Part shown: positions 34,990 through 47,335 of the stretch, piece by piece
Position numbering within the stretch: the first letter of the stretch is position 1
Layout: each line of letters opens with the position of its first letter
Origin: Magnolia sinica
Lineage: Eukaryota > Streptophyta > Magnoliopsida > Magnoliales > Magnoliaceae
DNA: 64,000 bases
Direction: 5' to 3'
Assembly: GCF_029962835.1 (NCBI RefSeq)
Contig: NC_080583.1
Coordinates: 68,433,158 to 68,497,157, forward strand
Made by a program: the position numbers and the translations under genes
Notes under the pieces: model-generated
Told to the model about the DNA's origin: nothing
Seen by the model: the letters and a program-made list of their open reading frames with translations, nothing else
The model's database searches: none

Positions 34990-37570
34990 CCCACATTAAT
35001 GCATGTGATGTATATCCATGCCATCCATCTGTTTTTTTATCCTCTTTTTTGGATACGGTCTTATAAACTAGGCACGTCCAAACCTCTGGTGAATCACATA
35101 GTAGGGATTGAATTTCAACCGTTAAAAGGTTCCCGGAACTACAAAAGTTTTGAACCAACCTGCTATTTTTGTTTTCCTTTCGTCCGTATCTACCTGACTT
35201 TATCACCAGTTTAGATGGCAAATAAACGTTCCAGTGGGCGGTAAGAAGTTTTTAATGGTGAGTGTTCAATTAACTCTGCTTTGATATAATGTGGTCCATC
35301 TGTGAGACTTGGATCTTCCTATTTTTTGAGACCATGCCCTAAAATGAGCCGGAAAAACGGATGGAAAGCGTGGATATAGAAAACATGCGTCAACCCAGCC
35401 ATTAGGATCTTGCTGATTAAGCGCCCGACGCAGCGCTGTGACGAGGGAAGCGGATTGCGTAGCGAGTTACTCGCTACGCTTAGCGTACTTGAGTAAACTT
35501 TGTGGGGTGCACCATGATTTATGTATCTGATCCGCTCATTCCATCAATTTTACCATATAATTTTGTGGCCCGAGCCCAAAAATAAAGTATATAGAATGCT
35601 CGAATGGACCACACCACAGGATACAGTTGAATTGAACTTCTACCGTTGAAAAATTCTTGGGGGCCACAGAAGTTTTGGATCAAGATTATATGTGTGCTTT
35701 CCCTTCATCCATGTCCATATGATCTTATGAACAGGTTGGATGACAGATAAACATCACTGTGGGGCCTAGAGAGGTTTCAACGGTGGAAATCATCGTCCCC
35801 ACTGTTTTCTGTGGTATGATCCACTTGATCTTTGGGAATGCTTCAACTTTGGCCTCAACCCCTTAATGTAGATGGAAAAACGGATGGACGGTGTAGATAG
35901 ACCATATACATTTAAGGTGGGCTCAACTGAGTTTATTCAGTACGATGAGAGTGTATTGAGTAACTCAGTAAGCAATCCGATTTCTGTGAGGAGCGCCAGA
36001 CAGGCAGGGGACGCAGATTGGATACTACTCAAGCGAGAAGCTAGCTGGAGACCGACGGTCCCGTTGAGGGATATGTAAGGCCCACTTTGATCTATGTGTT
36101 TTGTTCAAGCCTACATCAATTTTGACTGATCATTTTAGGTAATGAAACAAAAAAAAGAAGTAGATCGAAGGTTCGAGTCGACCACACCACATGAAGAGGG
36201 GTGATAATGACCCCACGTAGAAACCTTAGTGGTGATGATGACCCCACCGTCGAAACCTTCTGGGCCCACCGTCACATGGACCAGGACAAAGTGAAATCAC
36301 AAATGGAAGCAGATTGCCTATATTGTATCCACTCCATGGGGTCCACCTTGATTTATGTATTGTATCCACTCCGTCCATCCATTTTAACGGATGAATATAT
36401 GTCTTGATCCTAAAAATGTAGTATATCCAAACCTCAAGTGGAGCATACCATACGAAACAGTGTGAATTAAACATTTACCGTTGAAAATTCATTGGGGCCA
36501 CAGGAGTTTTGGATCAAGCTTGTATTTGTTTTTTTTCCCTTCATCTATATCGGTGTGATCTCATGAACAGGTTGGATGAGAAATAAACATCACTGTGGGT
36601 CCTAGAAAGGTTTCAAAGGTGGAAGTCATTATTCCAACTGTTTCCAATGGTATGGTCCACTTGATCTTTGGGTATACTTAAATTTTCATCTCAACCCCTA
36701 AAATAAGATGGAAAAACGGATGGACAGCGTGAATACACCAGATAGATTCATGGTGGGCCCAACAGAGTTTATTCAGTAGGAGAAGAGTAACTCAGTACGC
36801 AATCCGAATTCATCACAAATATAAGGTTGATCTAAAACTTCAGTAGCCGCGTGAAGATTTCAGCAGTAGACGTTCAATCTCCACTTTCCCTGTGTTGTCC
36901 ACTTGAGCATTAGAACTGTTTCGTTGTTAGGCTCGTCATATAAAATAATTTTTTTAAAAAGGATAGACAGCGTGGGTAGGCCCATGATACCCCTGACAGG
37001 TAGGTCCTGACTGGGGTAATATCCAATCCGCGTCCCAAACGTGGCCGAAAAAGAGGGGGCGGATTGGGTACTAAACCCAGGACATAGTTAGAGAAGGATG
37101 ATCCTGTCCTGGGCTCTGTGGAACCCAGCATAATGTATGTGTTTTATCCACACCGTACATCCATTCTCATAGGTTATGTTTGTTTGACATCATTCCAAAA
37201 ATAAGGTAGATCTAAGACTCAGGTTGACCACACCATAGGACAATGACGCCCACCGTTGAAACTTTTCTACGGGCCACCGTGATGTTTATTTGACATCTAA
37301 AATGTTCATTAGGTCTCAAGGGCCTAGATGATGGGAAAACATAAATATTAGCTTGATACAAAACCTCCGTGGCCCATCATATTTTCAACTGTAGGCATTC
37401 AATCCCCATTGCTTTTTATGGTATGGTCCACTCTGAGCCTTAGATCTGCTTAATTTTAATCTTGTTCCCTGAATTGATCTGCCAAAATGGATGGAGGGTG
37501 TGGATGAAACACATAAATCACAGTGGGCCCCACAGAAACCCTAGCAGGACCGTCCGTATCTAACGAGGTA
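34990..37570. repeat. MITE-like repeat cluster 2
   Basis: Four or five diverged M1-type units in tandem, with recurring blocks 'gatcaagcttgtatttgt', 'gaacaggttggatgacaga', 'catcactgtggg' and 'tatggtccacttgatcttt'. The units at about 35449-35990 and 36300-36812 are bounded by inverted 'agcggattgcgta...gagttactc' and 'gagtaactcagtaagcaatc'. No coding gene. Confidence 0.6.
35449..35990. mobile_element. MITE-like element with 'GCGGATTGCGTA' termini
   Basis: The left end agcggattgcgtagcgagtt and the right end gagtaactcagtaagcaatc with 'cgat' are inverted matches. A second pair (aaactttgtgggg / ctcaactgagttt) lies inside. About 540 bp and non-coding. The target duplication is unclear. Confidence 0.5.
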
Positions 37571-37619
37571 CTTTTTGGGCTCCAGCCCTAAAAGGAGTTA
37601 TACCATACTCTGGCCAAGC

Positions 37620-37985
37620 ATGATGCTTGATACACATTACTTAGAAATGGTACATGTGGAATATATTAACTTAAACTAAGTCGATTAAATTCTGAAACAC
37701 ACTGTTACTAAGTTACATTATGACAATCAGATTGTTCAGAAAATCCTAGCCTCTGATTTATGAACACTTGTCCCTTGACATAAGGTCGTACAATCATTTT
37801 CATTTTTTACCGTCCAATAAATGTCCAACAATCTAATAATTACAGAAAATATTAAAATTATTTTTTGGTCTCTATAATACATCTAATTGGTACGCATAGT
37901 TTTGGACGGTTTATTTTAAATTAATTATACGTCAAGTATGAAATTTCTCATTAATTTTGAACTGCCTGTGTATTATCTGTCATAC
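37620..37985. repeat. Dispersed repeat R3 (copy 1)
   Basis: Shares 'ctaagttacattatgacaat', 'atcctagcctctgattta' and 'accgtccaataaat' in the same order with 46540-46880. Unknown family; non-coding. Confidence 0.55.
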
Positions 37986-38562
37986 TCCGCCTAAGTATCA
38001 AATTATTTATTGGCCAGTGATTTTGAATGAATGGAAAGAGGTTTTATAAGGAAGTTGCAGCTATCTACCAGACAAAAATCTAAAAATAGCGAGACATTAT
38101 AGATGGAAAAAAAAAAATTGTAATACAAACGAACACGATACAACCCCCTTCAGCTGCACACGTGGCAGATCAAACTACTGATCGTGACCGTTCACCCAGT
38201 AGATCCAATCATGGATAGCCAGTGATTAAAAAACCATATCAAAAGGATAATTCTAGTCATCTCTTCTTCTCCCCTTTCCCCCACAAAATAGCCACCGTTA
38301 AGTACTTTTCATTTCCATCATCCAATTAAAACCAAAAAATGGATGGCTAGGATCATCCATTTTGTGTAATATTTTAACCATGACCCATACACGGAAAGGC
38401 ATGGTAGGTGCACGGTCTTGATCTTCCCCTAACAAGTGAACGGTGATGAGAATGCGTCCATCCTGGAATGGCAAGAAAGGTAAGTTGTTACAAGTTGAAA
38501 AACAAAGAGAAGTTAGAGAGAGATTGAGAGTGAGAGAGGTGAAGATGTTCTTACAGAACTTC

Positions 38563-38569
38563 ATAAATA
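38563..38569 (+). promoter_or_regulatory. Possible TATA box of the polygalacturonase gene
   Basis: ATAAATA lies about 100 bp before the start codon, after a GA-rich stretch (38515-38540). The spacing suits a leader of about 70 nt. No other evidence. Confidence 0.35.
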
Positions 38570-38667
38570 CCCATGCAAATGCTCTCATTCCATACATTGA
38601 AAAAAAAAAAAAAAAATCAAAGTTCAAAAAATCACAATCCAAAAATACATTTTGGTTGTTTAGAGAA

Positions 38668-40178
38668 ATGGGTTCCAAATCTAATCTTCAAATAGCTTGT
38701 TTGGTGTTCTTGTTTGCATGGGGAGCAGAAGCCGTCTCACCGGTGAAAGTTTTCAATGTAAAGGATTTCGGTGCAATCGCCGACGGAAAAACCGATAGTA
38801 GTAAGGTAAGCATGCAAGAAATAGAGTAATATTGGAATTTCACGTGCAAATGCAATGCAGGTCATTTTACTAAATTTGTTCATGTGCTTTGTAGGCATTT
38901 TTGGATGCATGGAAAGAAGCATGTGCATGGAATGGTATGGGTAGAGTTTTGATTCCCAAAGGCACATTCCTTGTGGGCCCCGTATTGTTCGAAGGCCCAT
39001 GCAAGGGGCCCATTATATTTCAAGTCTCAGGGGTGGTGAAGGCGCCTGGTCTTGAAAAATTCCCATCGGATAGTTGGATAGTGTTCCACTACATCAACGG
39101 CTTGATGGTCACTGGAGGTGGGACATTTCACGGTGAAGGAGCTGAAGCTTGGCCACACAATCAATGTTCCAAGAACAAGAAATGCAAGTTCTTACCAACT
39201 GTGAGTTAATGATTCCTAGGTGGGCCGTAGATATGCCTACTTCTCATCCTATCCTACCATGCATGCATGCATGAAGATTTAGTTACTAACGAATTGAATT
39301 CATGTCTTGTGTTTCTTCTATTCACAATCACAGTCCTTAAGATTTATTTCCGTCACCAATGCAACCATTCGTAGCATATCTTCAGTCGATAGCAAGCTCT
39401 TCCACATGAACATTGCCTCTTGCAATAACATCAAGATCCAATCCATTAAAATCTCCGCACCTGCTGAAAGCCCTAACACGGATGGTATCCACATAGGGGA
39501 CTCGAGTGGGGTCAGCATTGTTCGATCTGTAATAGGCACTGGCGACGATTGCATCTCCATTGGGTCTGGCAACTCCAATATCTTCATCTCTAACGTTTTT
39601 TGTGGACCGGGGCATGGTATTAGCATTGGTAGCCTTGGCAAGTACCCCAATGAAGCAGATGTGGTCGGCATCAATGTTAGGAATTGCACCCTCACGGGCA
39701 CTACCAACGGCATTCGGATCAAGACATGGCAAGACTCTTCTATTCTATCTGCATTCAATTTTACATTCCAAGATATAGTTATGAACAATGTCGCTAATCC
39801 AATCATCATAGATCAAGAGTATTGCCCATATATTTCTTGCAACAAAGAGGTATGATATTACTAACTTCCTAAGAAAGATATTACTAACATATATATGGAA
39901 TGTTTTATAAATCTCTCAACTCATTACGTTTTCTTGGTGTTTGTTTCCAGGCTCCTTCGCGTGTTAAAATCAGCGATGTTAAGTTCATGAACATTAGGGG
40001 TAGTTCAGCATCTCAGGTTGCAGTCAATTTCTTGTGCAGCAAAGGTGTGCCATGTCAGGATGTGCATCTGCAGAGCATCAACCTGGAGTATAATGGATTG
40101 GATGGACCTGCCAAATCCTTATGTTATAACATCAAGGGAACTTCTTCTGGCATGCAAAGGCCACCATCTTGCCTCTAA
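38668..40178 (+). CDS. Polygalacturonase (exopolygalacturonase-like, GH28)
   Basis: A secreted pectin-degrading glycosidase that would cut alpha-1,4 galacturonan in cell walls. Exons 38668-38805, 38895-39200, 39334-39849 and 39951-40178 (stop TAA), all GT-AG and phase 0, encode 395 residues, the usual length for plant polygalacturonases. Residues 1-22 form a signal peptide (ACLVFLFAWGAEA); VFNVKDFGAIADGKTD is the typical mature start. All four GH28 motifs are present: NTDG (196-199), GDDC (218-221), CGPGHG (238-243) and RIK (276-278), with the catalytic Asps and His intact. The start was chosen at MGSKSNLQ because the upstream frame is low-complexity leader. The four-exon layout and the short N-terminus without a propeptide resemble the pollen-type exo-acting clade; that substrate mode is inferred. 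It appears intact. Confidence 0.93.
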
Positions 40179-40320
40179 TCCTCTTAGTTCTTATCATAGA
40201 TAGTTTCTCAACACTTAGAAGGAAATTAGGATGAATATATTTAAGTTACATGGAGCTTTCATCCTTAACATTCATCAGTCGATGCGTGGGGTACTCATAC
40301 ATTGTACTGCTCGCACTCCG

Positions 40321-40326
40321 AATAAA
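40321..40326 (+). terminator. Polyadenylation signal AATAAA of the polygalacturonase gene
   Basis: Canonical hexamer about 140 bp after the stop codon, followed by T-rich sequence. Confidence 0.55.
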
Positions 40327-40339
40327 GTTAATTGTTTCT

Positions 40340-40790
40340 TCACTCAGTTATTTCTATGTTGATTTTGTTAACGATATTTCTTTAAAAAAATCTAGCAGAT
40401 CCATGATTAATACTAATACATAGAAATTGATGGATGCTCTAAAGGGATTGCAATCCAAAAAATGCAAATAGATTTTCAAGAAGAAATCAGAGATGATGAT
40501 TTAAGAAACTCTCTGACTCAACTCAACTCAGTGAACTTATAGGCCTAGTCACTGTGAAAGTTGCCACTGCAATCGACTCAGTCCAAAATATAGTATTCTC
40601 TTAAAGAGGTTGATCAAACACTTGCCAGATTATATATTCATCCACATGGACTGTCCAATATATAGCCCTGATCATTGGTGCAACTCTGTCCAAACTTCAT
40701 TCTAGGGTTTGTTCTCATCAACAGATATCTGTGGACTCTTTAAGGTGTGATTTGGTTAAGTAGGATAGAACAAACTATGTGATTTTTGGG

Positions 40791-40830
<40 letters not shown>

Positions 40831-42025
40831 AAGAACATATTTCCCTGAAATTTTTAAGGCATTGTTTGGAAAAATGTAGGCTTTAAGAGGGGATTGCACT
40901 TTCAGAGGCCCAAACAATTACGCCTAGCTTTCTAGTAACATGCAATACACCAATGCTGATAGTTAATAGCTTGATTTGAAGACCCTACCCCTGTCAGTAC
41001 CAAAAATTTGAATGAAATGGAACCATCTTCAGCTCTCCTCCAATACCAGAGGGACCCAGGTTACTAACAGAGAGCTACTATGGTATTCAACTTCCACCAA
41101 CCAGGAGGAAGGTGCAGCCAAATGCCTGTGGTTATAACCAGGTGACTTCTATGGTCATCAACGACTCCTTTGCAATTGCCAAAGACATCAAAAGAAGACA
41201 TCTACCAACTGAGCTATCTTCCTGAGCGAAGTGAGACATGCATGGAGTCAGATGCTTCTTCAATTCTTTTCCCTAGTGTACCTGGGCCATACATGCAGTA
41301 TGAAAGATCTTTTAAAAGCGCATATTCATTTCCAATTCCACCAATTACTAAACAATTTCCAGCTACTGTCGAAATAGCAACCAAGGTTAACCCAGGATAG
41401 TTGGTCTTTTTGGTATATGGTACGAGAATAGGCATGTAGCACAGTATTTCCTCCAATACATGGTATGTTGGCGGTAGGATCATGTGCATCACTCCAATAC
41501 CAACATGTGTATGCAATCTGGTTTAATGTATGAACTCATTGCAATTTATATATGAAATGATAGACCCACCATGCTTTAGTGTTATATTATAACTAAATAA
41601 ATTAATCATGATCCTTATCTAAGCCTTACTTCAATTAATTGGGGTCAGCCTCATGATTCCTGTTCTGCCATTCCAATGTTTGGAATGTCATACTATTCAG
41701 ATTCATGATGAAAGTTAGAGCATTAGTTTAAAGCAAAACCTTCCTTTATCCAGTCCTGGGACTAGCAATTAGAGCCCAAAACAACAACAGACGCTATGTT
41801 ATAGATTATTACATGGGTTGATTACAACTAAGTGCAATCTAATAGTCTATTACATAAGTTGATTAAAATCAATGAGTAGATTACAACCAACTAGTTATTA
41901 TAACTAAATGAGTAAATGTATAAATCTTTACACTATAAATATAAATTTTTATTAAATTAGTCAATAGCAAGTATATAGAGCTATAATTTCAGTTTGCTAG
42001 AAATAAATATCTGATATATTTAATT

Positions 42026-42029
<4 letters not shown>
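40340..42029. other. Intergenic spacer
   Basis: No gene is recognised. It contains a (CT)n run at 40794-40828 and, at 41616-41700, a fragment ('aagccttacttcaattaatt', 'ggggtcagcctcatgattcc') resembling the 3' end of plant RTE-type LINEs in minus orientation. Short open frames at 41170-41516 match nothing known. Confidence 0.5.
40794..40828. repeat. (CT)n microsatellite
   Basis: Perfect dinucleotide run. Confidence 0.95.

Positions 42030-42068
<39 letters not shown>
42030..42068. repeat. (TA)n tract, left border of viral relic
   Basis: Perfect TA run directly next to the first virus-like bases at 42069. Confidence 0.95.
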
Positions 42069-42070
<2 letters not shown>

Positions 42071-43507
42071 AAGTAATTTTGATTCAGAATCTGCAAAATC
42101 AAGCAAAACAATAGAATCTACTAGCATTGGCAAGACAGCCTTTGCTGAGCGATGTCTATTAAAAATCTATAAGAAATTCGATACTCAGATATCGAACAAT
42201 CACTCCAAAATTGGAACTTACCACAAGTTCCTACAAATGAAATATACATTGAGGGATCTTTCCAAAATGATGAGTCACTTGAATCTGATTTCATCATCAA
42301 AACTGTTGAACAAACAATTCCTATATCTCACCAAAATGAAGATTTATCTTTACTCTCTGTTCGAGAAATAATCCAAAATTCTTCTAAATATAATTACCTT
42401 CATCTAGGGTTTGTTCAGGTTGCTGTAAAACCATTAACTTGATTGGGTTTACAGACTTCTTGCCTGGTGACTTTAAGAGACAAAAGACACCTTGCCTTTA
42501 ATGATTCCTTAATTGGAATGGTTGAAGCAACCCTTACTGATGGACCTGCATATTTTATATGTATCCCAAACTATGCTGTATCTTTAACAGATAAGCATTT
42601 ATCAAGATTTCTAAGATTAGGAATCTATACCCAGGGATTTAATATGTTATCAGGAAGCAAAAATATTACGATAACATATCGTATATATTACAAATTAATG
42701 AAAACAAATGCTCCAGGGACAGCCTATGAAGACAGGGTTAAAGGTTTAACTACTCTTTTTATAGCTAACCTAAACCACAATATCGTGGTTCCCAAAAGAA
42801 TTAAATGGGATGAAATCAATATTGCTAAATGGCATATTGAAGATGCCCATGAAAAACTTCCAAAAGAAATAACTGAACCAGATATTATACAAGTAAATAA
42901 TGATGGTTCTGTTGATATCATCTTCTCCAAATATTCTAAAGAACCAAGTTCTTCTTTTCAACTTACTTCTTTTCCACAGCCAAATTCTATTCCAAAAACA
43001 GTCCCTACTCATGTTTTTAGTCCTCGATACCAAGAGGATGAATATAACCCTACGGAAAGTGATTTTATACCTTGAGGAAATGTCATTTCCTCTGGATCCA
43101 ACCTTCCAAAATCATTTGCTATAGATACTGAATATCTAAAGCAAGATTTCCAAAAACATCCTTTAACTAAATGGTATTTTAAAAATATACTTGAAATAGT
43201 TAAAAAGGATCTTAAAGAAAAATGGTATCTTCACATGGAAACAGTGAAAGAAACTATCCCTTTCTTTACATGGTTTACATTAAATACTGAACAAATTCCA
43301 TCTCCCTCAAAGGAAATTCTTATGCTCCAAAATCTCACAAGAAAATGGGAATCTCAAGCAGGAATTCGAATAGCGAATTCAATGTTTAGTCCAAGAAAGT
43401 GCTTGACTAGCAAGCAATTGTGAGCCTTCTTAATTTCTCGTTTTCTCTTGTGTTTGCTTTCTTTCGTTTTTGTGTGACACTGCTGCTCACAAGAAGAATA
43501 AGCGAAA

Positions 43508-43508
<1 letters not shown>
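42069..43508 (+). pseudogene. Endogenous caulimovirid (pararetrovirus) fragment: movement-protein region
   Basis: One plus-strand frame runs from about 42152 to 43423 and is interrupted by in-frame stops at 42170-42172, 42440-42442 and 43073-43075; a frameshift lies before 42200. The segment 42443-43072 resembles the cell-to-cell movement protein (30K superfamily) of plant pararetroviruses, with recognisable blocks around LRDKRHLAFNDSLIGM and DGPAYFICIPNYAVSL. The following part (43076-43423, around KEKWYLHMETVKETIPFF) resembles the region after the movement domain in endogenous caulimovirid polyproteins. No capsid, protease or reverse transcriptase is present, so it is a small dead fragment. 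Both ends abut (TA)n tracts. Assignment to the florendovirus-like group is inferred from this setting and the sequence style. Confidence 0.7.

Positions 43509-43573
<65 letters not shown>
43509..43573. repeat. (TA)n tract, right border of viral relic
   Basis: Perfect TA run of about 65 bases beginning where the virus-like sequence ends. Confidence 0.95.
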
Positions 43574-43575
<2 letters not shown>

Positions 43576-43605
43576 TCGGGCCGTATCAAATGGGCCGAAT
43601 CAAAT

Positions 43606-44073
43606 GGAACTTCCCATGAGGTTGAGCTGTGTGGGCCCCACTGTGATGCGTGTCGAACATCAACACCGTGCATTTGATGTCCCCTTAAAATGATGGGATA
43701 TCCCAAAAATCAGCCGCCTAAGGAACTCAGGTGGCTATGCCATCTAAAATAATGTGAAGATATGCCCAAAACATATAAAAGTAGTTGGCGGGGCCCACCT
43801 AAAATTTGGATGGTCTGACCCCTCGTCCAAGTGGGACACACATGATGGATGGGTTGGATTTGTGAATCACACCTTGGTAGGCTCAACAAATGATTATGAA
43901 TGTTTTAATGGGAGGATAACCCCTCTCAACTTTTGTACTGGCCCACACAAGTCATGGATTGACTTGATTTTTAAGCACGAGGCCCACCATGGAATGTTGT
44001 ATCTGACTGATGGGATAGATGTTCGGCAATCATCAAGGTGGGGCCCACACAGCTCGACCTCATGGGAAGTTCC
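43606..44073. mobile_element. MITE-like element with long inverted ends
   Basis: GGAACTTCCCATGAG at 43606-43620 is mirrored by CTCATGGGAAGTTCC at 44059-44073. The match continues inward (gagctgtgtgggcccc / ggggcccacacagctc and gtgtcgaacatc / gatgttcggcaa). About 470 bp and non-coding; the 174-residue open frame across it is a by-product. (TA)n tracts lie on both sides (43509-43573 and 44098-44149). Confidence 0.7.
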
Positions 44074-44095
44074 CATGAGCTCGACGCATAGAACC

Positions 44096-44097
<2 letters not shown>

Positions 44098-44149
<52 letters not shown>
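44098..44149. repeat. (TA)n microsatellite
   Basis: Perfect TA run right of the MITE-like element. Confidence 0.95.
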
Positions 44150-44151
<2 letters not shown>

Positions 44152-45700
44152 AAATGGTACTATAAGGTTGACCTCTGGGAACGCTACTATCACCAATTGT
44201 GTGAGGTCCTTCATGATATATGTGTTATATCCATACCGTCTATCCATTTTGAGATATCATTTTAAGGCTTTGCTGTAAAACTCAGGCAGATCCAAACCTC
44301 AAGTAGACCACGACACATAAAGTGGTGACAATGATGCCCACTGTTAAAACCTTTCTACGGCCCATCATAATGTTTATTTTACATCCAACCTGTCCATAAC
44401 GTCACATAGAACTGGATGAAGGGACCCAACAAATATCATCTTGATCCAAAACTTTTGTGGCCCGAAGAAGTTTTCAATGGTAGGCGTTCAATCCCTACTA
44501 CTTTCTATGTTATGATCCACTTGAGCTTTGGATCTGCTTAATTTTTATGCTAATGTCTTAAAATGATTTTTCCAAATGGATGGACGGTGTAGATATAATA
44601 CTTATATCATGGTGGAGCCATGGAACTTAGCGAACAGGGTCAGTGGCGTGTGGCACACCAGCCTCTCCGCTTCCCACACGGAAGGGGAGGCGGATTAGAT
44701 ACTGACAGGTTGAGTAGCGAGTCTACTAGTGAAGTGATGTCAGCAAGTTACATGGGTTCCACTATGATGTATGTGTTATATCCATACCGTCCATCCATTT
44801 TTAGATATCATTTTAGGGCATGGGCCAAAGAATGAGGCAATTAAAAAGCTTTAGTGGACCCCACCACAGAAAACAGTGGGGAGAGTGATTCCCACCGTCG
44901 AAACTATCCTAAGGCCCATCATAATGTTTATTTGAAATCCAACCTGTTCAAAAGATTTTTTTTTTTTTTTAAAAAAAGACATGAAATAAGAGAAACCACA
45001 AATATAAGCTTGATATAAAACTTTTGTGGCCTATAGAAGTTTTTAATGGTGGGTGTCACTGTCCCACTGTTTTCTGTGTTGGGATCCATTGGAGCTTTGG
45101 ATTTAACTCATTCTTTGGATATTGCACTAAAATGATCTCTCCAGATGGATGCAAGGTGTGGATACAAAACATACATCATGGTGGGGCCCATGGAGCTTGG
45201 TGACGTTACTTCGGTGGCTAGTCTTGCTACTCAACCAATCAGTAGCTAATCTACGCCCTACGGAAGGGAGCAGATTAGGTGCGGCCTCCGCCTAACCTAG
45301 GACAGTGCGTCCCTCATCATGGGGCCCAACTTGATCTACATATTGTGTACCCACATGGCCCATCTATTTTGGAGTAGTTAAATGCCTACTGTTGAGACCT
45401 TCCTAAGGTCTACCATTATTCTTATATACCATCTATATTGTTCACAAGGTCATTCTTAATAGGATGAACCGAAAAGACAAAAATATTAGCTCAATCCAAA
45501 ACTTCTGTAACCCACCAATGTTCACCAACAGACATCCTCACTATTTCCTGTCGTGAAGCCTACGTAATTTTTGGATCTGCCCCACTTTTTGTCTCATGCC
45601 CTAACATGAAATAAAAAAGCAGATGGATGGTGTGGATTTCTCACAACATGATAGTGGCCCTAACTAACTTCCTATCACATTAAGCTTCCCGAGAGGTGTC
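44150..45700. repeat. MITE-like repeat cluster 3
   Basis: Three diverged M1-type units with the same block order as at 4361-6435 and 34990-37570. GC-rich junctions such as 'ggaggcggattagatactga' (44687) and 'gggagcagattaggtgcggc' (45267) mark unit ends. No coding gene. Confidence 0.6.
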
Positions 45701-45797
45701 GCATGTTCCCCCGCATTTTGAATGTTTATCATCCAACGGCTCACACTAAGACACGACTCGACCGTATGTTATGGTTCTATGTGCTCGACCTTAGTTC

Positions 45798-45876
45798 ATA
45801 TATATATATATATATATATATATAGTTTTAATCAAATGTAGGTTATTAAGTGTCAATGAATGAACAAAAAAAAAAG

Positions 45877-45927
<51 letters not shown>
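45798..45927. repeat. (TA)n then (GA)n microsatellites
   Basis: TA run at 45798-45824 and GA run at 45879-45927. Confidence 0.95.
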
Positions 45928-45928
<1 letters not shown>

Positions 45929-46147
45929 ATAAGCCAATATGGGCTCAAAATCTGGTAGTGTCCAGTTTTGAGTTGATCTACCGAGTTTTAGAACTATGCT
46001 AATAGTTGTATGTATGCATCCATGGGTCATTGTATTATTGGGTTACTATTTACGATGGACATTCTTGAACAGTGGTTTCTGTGATCATAGATAGCTGCTA
46101 TTGGAATCAATGCCAGAGAAGAGAGAGGCGGCCAACCAAGCCGTGGT

Positions 46148-46148
46148 G

Positions 46149-46191
<43 letters not shown>
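46148..46191. repeat. (GA)n microsatellite
   Basis: Nearly perfect GA run. Confidence 0.9.
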
Positions 46192-46539
46192 CATGGGGTG
46201 TGAATCCATTCCTCTTTTTAACGTCTCCAACGGTCGGTGAAGATTTGTTGAAGACCAAATCCTCTTGAATCATAGCAGTCCTATGATTTCAAATCTTTGC
46301 TTTAAGGGGATTTGAAATACAATCGATTCCAAATCTCATACGGTTTTTTCCCCTCCAAACATATAAAGCACAAAGATGGATTTCAAATCTACCAAAAGAC
46401 TCGAATCACCACTGCCAAACAGGGTATAATTAGGATATCCCACGGGTCCAGTAATTGAATGCATGCGTTAGTACTATCTCTGCCAATTTATTCATTTGAA
46501 TAAGGGCGTTATTTGATATGATACTCTGGCTTCCTACGA

Positions 46540-46885
46540 TCTTGGTATGCAAGAACAAAAAAATGGTAGACGTGGCACATATCAACTCAAATTAAACATT
46601 CTAAAATGTGAAAACTGCCATATTTCTTCAACTCAAATTAAACATTCTGAATGTAAAAACTGCTGGCTAAGTTACGTTGTAAAAATCATATTGGTTGAGC
46701 AATCCTAACCTCTGATTCGTGCAAATTACTTTATGAAAATGAGATCATTAGTTATTTTTCATTTTAACTATCCAATAAATTTAGGTAACCAAATAAAATC
46801 TAAAGTACTTTCCATAATTTGGACACTTTTGTTTGAGTTGTATGTCACTAATGCAATTTCTCAGTAATTTTGCCTTCCCAGCAAT
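46540..46885. repeat. Dispersed repeat R3 (copy 2)
   Basis: Collinear with 37620-37985. It also holds an internal direct repeat 'caactcaaattaaacattct' at about 46583 and 46629. Confidence 0.55.
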
Positions 46886-47159
46886 TTCCGAAGGCCTTCA
46901 TATCACGTATCACATTCTGCCCCAGTAGATACGGGGGACTGAGTTTTTGTTTGCACAGCGTTCATGGTTTCAATTTCTGACAAGTGCTACCATGGTTCCA
47001 TAATCCAGACCATTGCTCTAAGTCTCACCATGGATGAAGAATGCCCCAAAAATCCCGAAAGATTGGAAGATACCAGAAAAACATTTGAACCATTTTCAGT
47101 GGCATTTCTTCTTTAGACCTGTAGGCCATGAGTTTATTAAAAAAAAAAAAAATCGTTTC

Positions 47160-47335
47160 ATAGAGATTTTTTGAGGCATGGTCCATCCCCAGAAATTGTC
47201 ATTTCATGGAGATTCTTCGAGGCATGGTCTATCCACAGTGAGGGAGATGTTTTGAGGCATGGTCCATCCACAATGGGACACAGCAGACCAACGGCCTGGA
47301 CTTCCAATGAGGGAGATGTTTCATGAAAGTCATCA
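47160..47335. repeat. Short tandem repeat near the MPP-beta 3' end
   Basis: Three spaced copies of 'gaggcatggtccatccaca' (about 47171, 47219, 47252) and two of 'gagggagatgttt'. This may lie in the 3' UTR or just downstream of the MPP-beta gene. Confidence 0.55.

Noticed and set aside
39318..39809. Long open frames antisense to polygalacturonase exon 3
   Set aside because: They mirror a real coding exon and show no family features; shadows of codon bias.
41199..41219. tRNA-like A box on the minus strand (agatagctcagttggtagatg)
   Set aside because: No matching B box at the right distance and no cloverleaf; at most a SINE scrap.
43754..44278. 174-codon frame across the MITE-like element
   Set aside because: Runs through mirrored repeat ends and a TA microsatellite; not a gene.
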